Of a DNA stretch of 16,709 nt, positions 1 to 6,459 are shown piece by piece. Position 1 is the first letter of the stretch; each line of letters opens with the position of its first letter. A model generated the notes under the pieces. It made no database searches. It was not told the DNA's origin and saw only the letters and a program-made list of their open reading frames with translations. The DNA comes from an uncultured Devosia sp. (GTDB lineage Bacteria; Pseudomonadota; Alphaproteobacteria; Rhizobiales; Devosiaceae), in NCBI GenBank assembly GCA_934553185.1, contig CAKTFF010000012.1, positions 1 through 16,709 on the forward strand, written 5' to 3'. A program made the position numbers and the translations under genes.

Positions 1-1
1 C

Positions 2-1663
2 TCATGGGAAAAACCCATGGAGAAACCACGTCGCGCCCGTCCCCGAGCCATAAAGCCCCTGCCGGAACACCCAGAAGCGGCGGCCGTCCTGGTCTTCGAC
101 AATGAAATAATCGCGCGTGGCCCGATCCGGCTCAAACAGGGGCAGATCGGGGACATGGGGTGGTGAAATTGCCGTTTGGCCCGGTTCAACTGGCTCCGGC
201 GGCTCAACCAGTTGGAGGCGCGAGGGCTGCCGCCACCATTCCCCGCCGAGCCGTTCGGGGCCCTGTCCCTTGACCAGGCGATAAGGTTCGCGTCGCCATA
301 CCATCAAGGCGGGAAGGCCATCGGGCACCTGGGCCGTGATCGCCACCTGCTCGGGCTGGGGCAGAAGACGCAAAGGGCGCTGCAGCAGCGGTCCATTGCT
401 CTCAAGGGTTGGGCGGGACAGGGCCGGCACGAGACGGGCGGCGCGTTCGGGCAGATGGCTGGCCACCGGCTGGGTCTGGAGCACTGCCAAGGTCCCCAGG
501 CGGCTCGCCAGCCGGTCGTTGAGACGATCGATGTCCTCCAAACCGTTTTCAGCGGAAAAGGCGCCAGTTTGGACGGCATCGAGTTGTTCGATGCTGCTGG
601 CGGCCAGGCGCACCATGTCGATGCCGAAGCCGGCGTCATAGTCTCCGGCCAGCCGCTGCGTGCGGTGGCGGAACAGCTCGGTGACATGGCTTGGATCGCG
701 CGTCAGGCGGGCGGCATTGAGCGAAAGGGTCATGACCTTGTGGTCGACCCGAAACAGAAACAGGTGAAAGGTTTGTGCGCCCAGCCCTTCGGCCTCCAGC
801 CGATAGCCCAGTTGCACCGCCAGGTCATGGGTGATCATCAACACGTCATCCATGAGGCTGATCGGATCGGCCAGCCGCCGATCGACATGGTGCTCCACTT
901 GGGGCAAGCGCGGCGACAGACGCTCCTCGATCTGTCCGAAAGCCTGATCAAGGCGCAGCAGCAGTTTTTGCCCGAAGCGGGCCTGCAGCTGCTTGCGCGG
1001 GCGTTGCCGCACCTGCCCGATGGTCTTGAGCCCCATCTGCCCAAAGCTTGCGACCTGGCTTTCCCCGATACGCAAAGCGGCAACAGGCAGGTTGTCGAGA
1101 ATGGCTTCCAGCGCTGGGGCGGCAACCACCTGGCTGCGGGCGAAATGGCTAATGGCCCAGGCGGCGCCGATCGTGGGCGCTACCGCACCCGATACGCTGT
1201 AGCCCAGAGCCCTCAGCCGGGCGAGCAGGTGGCGCAGCATGGGAGCTTCGCCGCCAAACAGGTGACTGACCCCGGTGATGTCGAGAACCAGATCACCGAA
1301 CTCGGCCATGTCCGATACGATTGAAACGAGGGGGCTGGCATTGGCATGCCAATCGGCAAAGCTTTCAAAAGCATTCCGGAGCGCAGGGCGGTTTATTTCC
1401 TGCACAAGAAGGTTTGGCCAGATGGCGCGGGCATCGGCCAGGTTCTGCCCGATGCGCAGCCCTTGGCCGCTTAGCGCAGGCTCGATGGCGGCAAGGCGTA
1501 ATCCACCCTTGATGCGCTCATAAAGCACGAGCGGACCATCGCGCAGTGCTGGATCAGCCCGCTTGAGATAATCGATCGGCCAGAAAGGCAGGGAAAGCGC
1601 CAGGAAGCGCCGTTGGGCGACGTGGGGAAAAGGTGCTCGGGGTTGAAAAGACTGCAAGGCCAT
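2..1663 (-). CDS. imuB: ImuB, inactive Y-family polymerase-like translesion protein
   Basis: The 553-residue product matches the ImuB (DinP-like) family, which bridges ImuA, the beta clamp and the polymerase DnaE2 in SOS-induced mutagenesis. The N-terminal core begins at RRFLALSLP (residues 18-26). The conserved GDLVLDITG...LFGGE stretch lies at 123-139. By hand alignment with Pol IV, the first catalytic Asp is missing from FLALSLP and the D-E pair has become G123-D124, so the protein should lack polymerase activity, as known for the family. A DLPLF motif at 506-510, near the C-terminus, resembles a clamp-binding pentapeptide. The ATG at 1663 is the only start ahead of the conserved core, with a GGA-rich stretch upstream. 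The gene overlaps the end of imuA by 110 nt, in another frame. The TGA stop lies at 2-4, so the gene is complete but touches the window edge. Confidence 0.9.
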   Translation of the reverse strand: MALQSFQPRAPFPHVAQRRFLALSLPFWPIDYLKRADPALRDGPLVLYERIKGGLRLAAIEPALSGQGLRIGQNLADARAIWPNLLVQEINRPALRNAFESFADWHANASPLVSIVSDMAEFGDLVLDITGVSHLFGGEAPMLRHLLARLRALGYSVSGAVAPTIGAAWAISHFARSQVVAAPALEAILDNLPVAALRIGESQVASFGQMGLKTIGQVRQRPRKQLQARFGQKLLLRLDQAFGQIEERLSPRLPQVEHHVDRRLADPISLMDDVLMITHDLAVQLGYRLEAEGLGAQTFHLFLFRVDHKVMTLSLNAARLTRDPSHVTELFRHRTQRLAGDYDAGFGIDMVRLAASSIEQLDAVQTGAFSAENGLEDIDRLNDRLASRLGTLAVLQTQPVASHLPERAARLVPALSRPTLESNGPLLQRPLRLLPQPEQVAITAQVPDGLPALMVWRREPYRLVKGQGPERLGGEWWRQPSRLQLVEPPEPVEPGQTAISPPHVPDLPLFEPDRATRDYFIVEDQDGRRFWVFRQGLYGSGTGATWFLHGFFP

Positions 1664-2354
1664 TTTGGGTCCATTCCAAGAGCCACTCGGTGCGCTGCCC
1701 GGCTACGCGGCCTTTTTCGAGACAAAGGCGCCATCGCGCTGCCCCCAGCCCGCGGTCATCAAAAGGGTGGGGACCGCTGCGCTGTGGCGTCAGGCGCCAG
1801 TGCAGGTGGCTGGCGCTACTGTCCTGCCGTGGGCCATAGCGCAGCATGAACAGCGACACCCTGCTGCTGCTGGCGCGCATGCTGAGCCGTCGGCTGGCGG
1901 TAAAATTGAGAAGGCGCGGCGATCCGCGCACATCGGCAACGACGGCAGCGACGGCTTGGCAGGAGATGATCTCCTCGGCAGCCCACAGCAGTTCGCCCAT
2001 ATCGGCAACGCGCACGATCACCAGATTGGCGGCATCCACCCCGAACCATTGGAGCCCCGGCCCATAGGGCAGGCCCAGGGTTTGTCCGTCACCGGCCAGC
2101 TGGAGGTAAAACAAGGCGGGTCGTTTACTTGTTAAAAGCCCTCGGCTTTGGGCCAAGGCAAAGGCCAGGCTTGCGCCCCCGTCACGCGTTTGATCGGCAA
2201 ACACTTCCTGCACCAGGCCGGCGGGAAGCTGGGGAAACCCATCGCCATCTGTTTCAGCCTTGGCGCGCGCCTCGGCCAAAGCGGGCTTGCGTTCAATATC
2301 GGCAATAGTGTCCCGCAGCGCGGCAAGGCGCTGTTGGCGAGTGGGCGCATCCAT
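1554..2354 (-). CDS. imuA: ImuA, RecA/SulA-like SOS mutagenesis protein
   Basis: The 266-residue product fits the alphaproteobacterial ImuA family (COG4544-type, RecA-fold relatives), a partner of ImuB and DnaE2 in damage-induced mutagenesis. Family-like stretches are LRDTIADIE near the N-terminus, LPYGPGLQWFGVD, VRVADMGELLWAAEE, the TASRRLS segment, and a closing WLLEW-type strand. I place the start at the ATG at 2352-2354, with a GGGA ribosome site about 10 nt upstream. The reading frame can be extended to a TTG at 2387, but that codon sits inside the LexA box and is unlikely. The first gene of an imuA-imuB operon, it overlaps imuB by 110 nt, so translation of the two is probably coupled. 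Expression should be SOS-controlled. Confidence 0.87.
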   Translation of the reverse strand: MDAPTRQQRLAALRDTIADIERKPALAEARAKAETDGDGFPQLPAGLVQEVFADQTRDGGASLAFALAQSRGLLTSKRPALFYLQLAGDGQTLGLPYGPGLQWFGVDAANLVIVRVADMGELLWAAEEIISCQAVAAVVADVRGSPRLLNFTASRRLSMRASSSRVSLFMLRYGPRQDSSASHLHWRLTPQRSGPHPFDDRGLGAARWRLCLEKGRVAGQRTEWLLEWTQNGLAVFSTPSTFSPRRPTALPGAFPAFLADRLSQAG

Positions 2355-2376
2355 GGCCAGAGTTCCCGGTGTATTA

Positions 2377-2391
2377 GAACGAAACAAGAAC
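2377..2391 (-). promoter_or_regulatory. LexA (SOS) box upstream of imuA
   Basis: Read on the minus strand this is GTTCTTGTTTCGTTC, an exact GTTC-N7-GTTC direct repeat, the LexA site of alphaproteobacteria. It ends 22 nt before the imuA ATG. A possible -10 element TAATAC follows directly (2371-2376), so bound LexA would block the promoter. The presence of the box is seen; binding is inferred from family knowledge. Confidence 0.85.
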
Positions 2392-2396
2392 AGTTA

Positions 2397-2429
2397 GACT
2401 CCGTTGCAAACAGGAGTCGAGTCTTTTTT
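2397..2429 (+). terminator. Hairpin with T-tract, orphan terminator-like structure
   Basis: The inverted repeat GACTCC (2397-2402) / GGAGTC (2413-2418) has a 10-nt loop and is followed at 2424-2429 by six T on the plus strand. This is the layout of an intrinsic terminator for plus-strand transcription, but no plus-strand gene ends here, because imuA and imuB are on the other strand. It might stop antisense transcription coming through imuBA. The stem is short and the T run starts 5 nt after it, so confidence is low. Confidence 0.3.
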
Positions 2430-2463
2430 GCGGCATGTTCCGGGATGCCCAAGCTTGGTCAAA

Positions 2464-2495
2464 CGGGAAAGCCCGGTGGAAGTTGAACTTTCCCG
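2464..2495. repeat. 8-bp inverted repeat in the imuA/TerB-like intergenic region
   Basis: CGGGAAAG (2464-2471) is mirrored by CTTTCCCG (2488-2495), with a 16-nt loop and no T-tract. It lies in the 204-nt divergent gap that holds the LexA box on one side and the TerB-like gene on the other. It could be an operator or an mRNA leader structure for the plus-strand gene; no protein partner can be named. Confidence 0.4.
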
Positions 2496-2558
2496 GCCCC
2501 TCGGCACTTATCCACAGGCACCCAATCTTTCACATCCCACCGCCTGGAAGTATCCCCC

Positions 2559-2993
2559 ATGTTCGAGGCCATTACCCGCCTGTTCAGCAAGCCCGAAACA
2601 ACGATCGACGCCAACGACCCCCAGCTGTCGGTCGCGGTGCTGCTGGTGCATCTGGCTTCGGTGGATGGGCAGATCAAGGACGAGGAACGCCATGCCATCC
2701 GGCAGGCCCTGATCGACTATTACGGCCTCGATGAGGATGGGGTGGACCGCCTCGTCAAGGAAGCGGCGCGGCGCGACGCCGAGGCGGTGGATTTCTTTCG
2801 CTTTACCCAGGCCATTACCCAGCTCGAAATGGATGACCGCATCGCCATCGTGCGCATGATGTGGACCGTGGTGTTCGCCGACAACAAGAACCACGAGCTT
2901 GAGGACAACATGGTGTGGCGCATTGCCGAGTTGATCGGTGTCAGCTCGCGCGACCGCACCATCCTGCGCAACCAGGTGCGCACGGCTCAATAG
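2559..2993 (+). CDS. TerB-like helical protein
   Basis: The 144-residue acidic protein resembles the TerB family (PF05099/COG4103): an all-helical fold with the early motif ASVDGQIKDEER (about residues 33-44) and the late motif ADNKNHELEDNMVWRIAEL (about 107-125), where family members carry an EDN-[LM]-VWR-like sequence. TerB proteins were named from tellurite resistance operons, but isolated copies like this one occur without other ter genes and their role is unknown, so tellurite resistance should not be assumed. No signal peptide or membrane segment, hence cytoplasmic. The start ATG is preceded by GGAAG with 8 nt spacing. Its 3' end overlaps the convergent downstream gene by 7 nt. Confidence 0.8.
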   Translation: MFEAITRLFSKPETTIDANDPQLSVAVLLVHLASVDGQIKDEERHAIRQALIDYYGLDEDGVDRLVKEAARRDAEAVDFFRFTQAITQLEMDDRIAIVRMMWTVVFADNKNHELEDNMVWRIAELIGVSSRDRTILRNQVRTAQ

Positions 2994-3529
2994 GCTGCAA
3001 ACTCGCCGATGATCTCGACCTCGTCGCTTGCACAATCGAACGCGCCGGCGCCGTCCGCTGCGGCGCGTGCCAACGCGTTGGCATCGGGATTGGCCAGAGC
3101 ATCGATATAGGCGATGTGGCAGGAATTGCCTTCGCTCAATTGCGTCACCACCAGGACTTCGCCCTTGTCCTCACCTGTTTGGGTATCAGCGGTATGGTAG
3201 CGCACGATCGTAGCGATCGGCATCCAGCGGCCAAGGTCATTGCTCAGCCGCCATTCCAGCTTTTCGCCCAGTCGGTTGAACGGGGGCAGTGTTTGTCCAT
3301 CGGCCATCTTGGCGCCAAAGCCATAGATCAGCGAAAAGCGCAGGTCGCTTTCGGTGACCATTAGCGGGTAGCCTTTGAAGCCCGGGCAGGACCAGCTGGC
3401 GCCGAAATCGTCGGCATCAAGCACCAGGCACTGATCGAGATCGAGCTCGGTATAGGCGCTGTTGAAGGCGGCATGAGCCGGTGCGGAGAGCCCAGCAAGG
3501 ATCACGATGGGCAGGAGAAGGGGCTTCAT
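2987..3529 (-). CDS. Secreted protein of unknown function, four cysteines
   Basis: The 180-residue product starts with a clear Sec signal peptide ([20 protein letters not shown], cleavage likely after residue 20). The mature part begins with YTELDLDQC and holds Cys at 34, 48, 137 and 166, enough for two disulfides in the periplasm. It resembles uncharacterised alphaproteobacterial exported proteins with a Y-T-x-L-D-L-x-x-C opening, a family I recognise only by look. The ATG at 3527-3529 is chosen because the signal peptide starts exactly there; the frame stays open further upstream, but that part is antisense to ppa. Divergent from ppa across 111 nt, convergent with the TerB-like gene. Confidence 0.75.
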   Translation of the reverse strand: MKPLLLPIVILAGLSAPAHAAFNSAYTELDLDQCLVLDADDFGASWSCPGFKGYPLMVTESDLRFSLIYGFGAKMADGQTLPPFNRLGEKLEWRLSNDLGRWMPIATIVRYHTADTQTGEDKGEVLVVTQLSEGNSCHIAYIDALANPDANALARAAADGAGAFDCASDEVEIIGEFAAY

Positions 3530-3640
3530 GGAATGGTCCGGATTAGGGGTGTTTTCCGCAAACTGGCTTGCCTTTGCGGCGCGTGTTGGGCACAACTCCG
3601 CCACTTTGCCGTCTCCCTCGCTGAACGAGAGCCTAAGGAC

Positions 3641-4174
3641 ATGAATATCGACGCCATTCCGACCGGAAAGAATCCGCCGGACGACCTCAACGTCATCATC
3701 GAAGTGCCGATGGGTGGCGAGCCGATCAAGTATGAAATCGACAAGGCCTCGGGCGCCCTGTTCGTGGATCGCTTCCTTTATACGCCCATGCGCTATCCGG
3801 GCAATTACGGCTTCGTGCCTCATACGCTGTGCGGCGACGGCGATCCGCTCGACGTTATCGTGATGAATTCGCGGCCCCTGGTGCCGGGCGCGGTGGTGCG
3901 CTGCCGGCCGTTCGGCGTCCTCTTCATGGAAGACGATGGCGGGCAGGACGAAAAGATCCTTGCCGTGCCGGTCAGCAAGCTGACCAAGATGTACGATTCC
4001 ATCAAGGATATCGGCGACATGCAGGAGATCCAGGTGGAGCGCGTCAAGCACTTCTTCACCCACTACAAGGATCTCGAGCCCGGCAAATGGGCAAAGATCA
4101 GCCATGTCGGCGGTTACGAGGACGCCAAGAAGGTGATCCTTGACTCCATCGCCATGCACGCTAAGGGCGAGTAA
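3641..4174 (+). CDS. ppa: Inorganic pyrophosphatase, family I
   Basis: This 177-residue protein has the usual family I length (about 175 in E. coli) and hydrolyses pyrophosphate to phosphate in the cytoplasm, pulling biosynthetic reactions forward. The signature D-G-D-P-L-D is at residues 66-71, and the second metal-binding group D98, D103, K105 lies in [10 protein letters not shown]. Further conserved stretches are KYEIDK (30-35) and [10 protein letters not shown] (51-60). The start ATG has AAGGA three nt upstream; longer versions of the frame lack homology. A single gene, divergent from the secreted-protein gene, with no partner downstream. Confidence 0.97.
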   Translation: MNIDAIPTGKNPPDDLNVIIEVPMGGEPIKYEIDKASGALFVDRFLYTPMRYPGNYGFVPHTLCGDGDPLDVIVMNSRPLVPGAVVRCRPFGVLFMEDDGGQDEKILAVPVSKLTKMYDSIKDIGDMQEIQVERVKHFFTHYKDLEPGKWAKISHVGGYEDAKKVILDSIAMHAKGE

Positions 4175-4182
4175 CAGCCAAA

Positions 4183-4210
4183 GGGCGCACCGTTGGACGA
4201 TGGGGCGCCC
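4183..4210 (+). terminator. Weak GC-rich hairpin after ppa
   Basis: GGGCGC (4183-4188) pairs with GCGCCC (4205-4210) across a 16-nt loop, starting 9 nt after the ppa stop codon. There is no T-tract, so it may stabilise the mRNA 3' end rather than terminate transcription by itself. Confidence 0.3.
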
Positions 4211-4298
4211 CTAGCCCGAGACTTTCAGCCCCCTGTAATTCTTGGCTTGCATGCGGCTTACAGGCGGCGCACCCTTTTCTCTCACGGGGGCGATGATC

Positions 4299-4487
4299 AT
4301 GAAATTGTTTGGCACGGTTGCCGGAGCACTGCTGGTGCTGCTGGGCCTTGTCTGGGTCCTGCAGGGCTCAAATGTCCTGGCGGGCAGCGCCATGTCGGGA
4401 CAGAGCCAGTGGCTCTATATCGGTATCATCGTCGTGCTGGCCGGTATCGCCACGGTTGTCGTGTCGCGCCGCAAGCGCAGGCTTTAG
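4299..4487 (+). CDS. Small two-helix membrane protein
   Basis: The 62-residue peptide begins MKLFGTVAGALLVLLGLVWV, a membrane helix at about 4-22, then a short polar loop GSNVLAGSAMSGQSQW and a second helix at about 39-56 (LYIGIIVVLAGIATVVV), ending in the basic tail SRRKRRL. Small proteins with this W-x-L-Q-G-x-N-V-L pattern are common in proteobacteria but have no assigned function. The start at 4299 is preferred over the in-frame ATG at 4293 because GGGGG at 4286-4290 then sits 8 nt upstream. Its 3' end overlaps the convergent cytochrome b561 gene by 4 nt. Confidence 0.75.
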   Translation: MKLFGTVAGALLVLLGLVWVLQGSNVLAGSAMSGQSQWLYIGIIVVLAGIATVVVSRRKRRL

Positions 4488-5020
4488 CGGCCGATCCCCA
4501 TACGCGCCAGCAGCCGGTCGCGCCGGATGAACTGATGCCACAAAGCCGCCCCGACATGGCCGATCACCAGCGCAATCAAGAGGCGCGATACCAGGCCATG
4601 CGCGGTAAAGGGCGGGGCAAGGGTGAAATCGGGCAAAGGCAGCGGTGCAGCGCCCACCAGTTGCGCACCGCCCCCGCTCAGCGCCACGGTCGCAATCCCA
4701 CTCGAAACCATGACGAGGATGGCCGCGTAAAGCCCGTAATGAACAAAACGAGCGGCAAGGCGCTGGAAGCGGGACAGGCCGGCCCCATCCTCCGGGCGGC
4801 GATCAAAGGCTAGCCACCACAGAATACGAAAAAGAGTCAGCACGCCTACGGTCACCCCGGCAACGGCGTGAAACCGCAAGAGCGCGAGCTTGGCAGCATC
4901 GTCCGCCATGTTGCCGGCGCTGAGCCCCGTTGCCAGCATGGCGATGATGGCGATTGCCGTCAGCCAGTGGATGGCAACCGGTATGCTGCCATAGCGGATC
5001 GGCGTGCTTTTGCGAGACAT
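4484..5020 (-). CDS. Cytochrome b561 (CybB type)
   Basis: The 178-residue integral membrane protein of the prokaryotic cytochrome b561 family (PF01292) has four hydrophobic segments, near 14-34, 48-70, 93-115 and 143-161. His residues suited to ligating two b-type hemes are H18 (IPVAIHWL), H51 (RFHAVAG), H141 (TAHGLVSRL) and H155 (VIGHVGA), matching the CybB pattern. Such proteins transfer electrons from the quinone pool; in E. coli CybB is linked to superoxide oxidation. The start at 5020 has AAGGA 7 nt upstream; an upstream Met at 5065 is less likely. Divergent from the marR gene and probably controlled by it through the shared operator. Confidence 0.88.
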   Translation of the reverse strand: MSRKSTPIRYGSIPVAIHWLTAIAIIAMLATGLSAGNMADDAAKLALLRFHAVAGVTVGVLTLFRILWWLAFDRRPEDGAGLSRFQRLAARFVHYGLYAAILVMVSSGIATVALSGGGAQLVGAAPLPLPDFTLAPPFTAHGLVSRLLIALVIGHVGAALWHQFIRRDRLLARMGIGR

Positions 5021-5058
5021 GGCAAGATCCTTGCGAAATAGGGGCGCTGGGGATATGG

Positions 5059-5093
5059 ATAGCATACTATGCAGATATATAGCAAGCTATGCA
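5059..5093. promoter_or_regulatory. Twin 15-bp operator between cytochrome b561 and marR
   Basis: ATAGCATACTATGCA (5059-5073) recurs as ATAGCAAGCTATGCA (5079-5093): 13 of 15 positions agree and the offset is 20 bp, close to two helical turns. Each unit is itself a palindrome: GCATA-C-TATGC in the first, ATAGC-AA-GCTAT in the second. MarR dimers bind sites of this kind in divergent intergenic regions. The second unit runs into the marR ATG at 5089, which suggests autorepression. The repeats are seen; the regulator assignment is inferred from position. Confidence 0.6.
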
Positions 5094-5550
5094 AATGGTG
5101 CTGAAGCGGGAGAGTTCCGCCGGCTACATGTGCAATTGGGCGGCGCGGCTGTTTGCGCGCGAACTGGAGCGCCAGCTTGCGCCCAGCGGCATTGCTTCGG
5201 CCTATATGCCGGTAATGTTCGCGCTGGCCGATAACAAGGCGCTTACCCAGAAGGCGCTGGCGCGCCAGGCTGCCGTGGAGCAACCGACCATGGCGGCAAC
5301 GCTGAACCGGATGGCGCGCGACGGGTTGATTGAGCGCCGTCCCGATCCGGCGGATCGTCGCAGTGCGCTGATCATGCTGACGCCGCTGGCGCAGTCAAAG
5401 ATCGAAACGGTAGAGCAGGTGGTTCGCCGCATCAACACCCTGGCGCTGGCGCCGCTTGTGCCCGCTGAGCAGCAGCAATTCACCTCATTGCTGGGCAAGG
5501 TCATTGCCGTGCTCGAAGCACAGGATACCAGTCTCGACGAGTCCCGCTAG
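5089..5550 (+). CDS. MarR-family transcriptional regulator
   Basis: The 153-residue winged-helix regulator opens with a dimerisation helix (SSAGYMCNWAARLFARELERQL, about 9-30). The DNA-binding part follows: LTQKALARQAAVEQPTMAATLNRM (helix-turn-helix, about 52-75), then GLIERRPDPADRRSALIMLT (wing, about 79-98), where the D-x-R-R wing motif is typical of MarR. The SAGY stretch is conserved in relatives, so the start must lie before it, at 5089 or at the in-frame ATG at 5095. No good ribosome site precedes either; the mRNA may be nearly leaderless. Divergent from cytochrome b561, its likely target; convergent with the carbonic anhydrase gene, with 3 nt between the ends. The ligand is unknown. 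Confidence 0.88.
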   Translation: MQMVLKRESSAGYMCNWAARLFARELERQLAPSGIASAYMPVMFALADNKALTQKALARQAAVEQPTMAATLNRMARDGLIERRPDPADRRSALIMLTPLAQSKIETVEQVVRRINTLALAPLVPAEQQQFTSLLGKVIAVLEAQDTSLDESR

Positions 5551-5553
5551 CGC

Positions 5554-6195
5554 TCAGAAATGGGGCCGGATGAAATCGCCGGTCTCGCTGTTCATGACCC
5601 AGAGCTCGCCGGTCGAGATATCGAACCAGGCGCCGTGGACGGCGAGCTTTCCCTGCGCCTCGAGGTCGGCGACATAGGGGAAAGAGCGCAGGTTGAGAAT
5701 GGAATTGCGGATGGAAATCCGCTCCAGCGCGGTTTGCCGTTCGCTGGCCGTCATCAGGGCATTCTGCCCCACCTGTTCGGGCAGGCCGCCCAGCATGCTC
5801 ATCCACTTGCCGATGAAGTCGCCCGAGTCGAGAGGGCTGGAGTCGGGATCAAGCGCTGCCTTGATGCCACCGCAGCGGCCATGGCCCATGATGACGACAT
5901 TGCTGATGCCCAGCGCCTTGACGGCAAATTCAATGGCTGCCGACGTGCCGTGCTGGCCGCCATCGGGCTGGTAGGGGGGCACGAGATTGGCCACATTGCG
6001 CAGCACGAACAACTCGCCCGGTTCGGCGTCGAAAATCGTTTCGGGCGCCGCGCGGCTGTCGCAGCACGCAATGATCATGGTAGTGGGAGTCTGCCCGGAT
6101 GCTGCCAGTTCGCGGTAGCGCTCCTTTTCACGGGCGTAACGGCCGCCCATGAAATTGGCATGACCTTTCAGCAGGTGATCGGGAAAGCTGTGCAT
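5554..6195 (-). CDS. Beta-class carbonic anhydrase
   Basis: The 213-residue protein interconverts CO2 and bicarbonate in the cytoplasm. The zinc site is complete: C44 and D46 with R48 in ACCDSRAAPE, then H105 and C108 in GHGRCGG. Other family stretches are FMGGRY (15-20), ELFVLRNVANLVPPY (61-75) and, at the end, HGAWFDISTGEL. Length is normal for the class. The start matches the usual opening, F-P-x-x-L-L-x-G, although no strong ribosome site is visible. Divergent from the DUF1737-type gene (57 nt apart), tail to tail with marR. Confidence 0.93.
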   Translation of the reverse strand: MHSFPDHLLKGHANFMGGRYAREKERYRELAASGQTPTTMIIACCDSRAAPETIFDAEPGELFVLRNVANLVPPYQPDGGQHGTSAAIEFAVKALGISNVVIMGHGRCGGIKAALDPDSSPLDSGDFIGKWMSMLGGLPEQVGQNALMTASERQTALERISIRNSILNLRSFPYVADLEAQGKLAVHGAWFDISTGELWVMNSETGDFIRPHF

Positions 6196-6204
6196 GCGTT
6201 TCGA

Positions 6205-6214
6205 TTAGCGCTAA
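6205..6214. promoter_or_regulatory. 10-bp perfect palindrome in a divergent intergenic region
   Basis: TTAGCGCTAA is a perfect palindrome 9 nt upstream of the carbonic anhydrase start, inside the 57-nt gap shared with the DUF1737-type gene. It could be part of an operator or overlap the -10 regions. A palindrome this short can occur by chance. Confidence 0.3.
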
Positions 6215-6252
6215 GAAAGGCGCAGATCAACTCCGTCGCGTCGAGAACAGCC

Positions 6253-6459
6253 ATGCTCATCTACCGTTTCCTCTCCGGCGAAGACGATGCCAGCTTCTGC
6301 CACAAGGTGACAAAAGCGCTGAGCGAAGGCTGGCAACTGCATGGCGGGCCGAGCTATGCCTATGACGCGTTCAGCAAGAAGATGCGATGCGGCCAGGCCG
6401 TGACCCGCGTTGCGCCCGACCAGCCCTATGATCCGGATAAGAAGCTCGTCGACTTCTAG
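6253..6459 (+). CDS. Small DUF1737-type protein
   Basis: This 68-residue protein opens MLIYRFLSGEDDASFCHKVT and continues ALSEGWQLHGGPSYAYDA, ending CGQAVTRV..., matching the layout of the DUF1737 family (PF08410: Y-R-x-L-x-G...F...V...L-x-x-G-W-x-L-x-G-x-P...Q-A-V). Function is unknown; it is probably cytoplasmic. I start at the ATG at 6253 because the homology begins there; the frame is open upstream but antisense to carbonic anhydrase. Its 3' end overlaps the convergent Nudix gene by 4 nt. Confidence 0.75.
   Translation: MLIYRFLSGEDDASFCHKVTKALSEGWQLHGGPSYAYDAFSKKMRCGQAVTRVAPDQPYDPDKKLVDF

Noticed and set aside
176..1324. Plus-strand open frame of 382 codons opposite imuB
   Set aside because: Low-complexity shadow translation with no recognisable domain; imuB on the other strand is clear.
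2559..2993. Tellurite resistance determinant
   Set aside because: Only a lone TerB-like gene is present, with no terC, terD or terZ neighbours.
3530..4159. N-terminal extension of the secreted-protein frame
   Set aside because: It is antisense to ppa, and a signal peptide begins exactly at the ATG at 3529.
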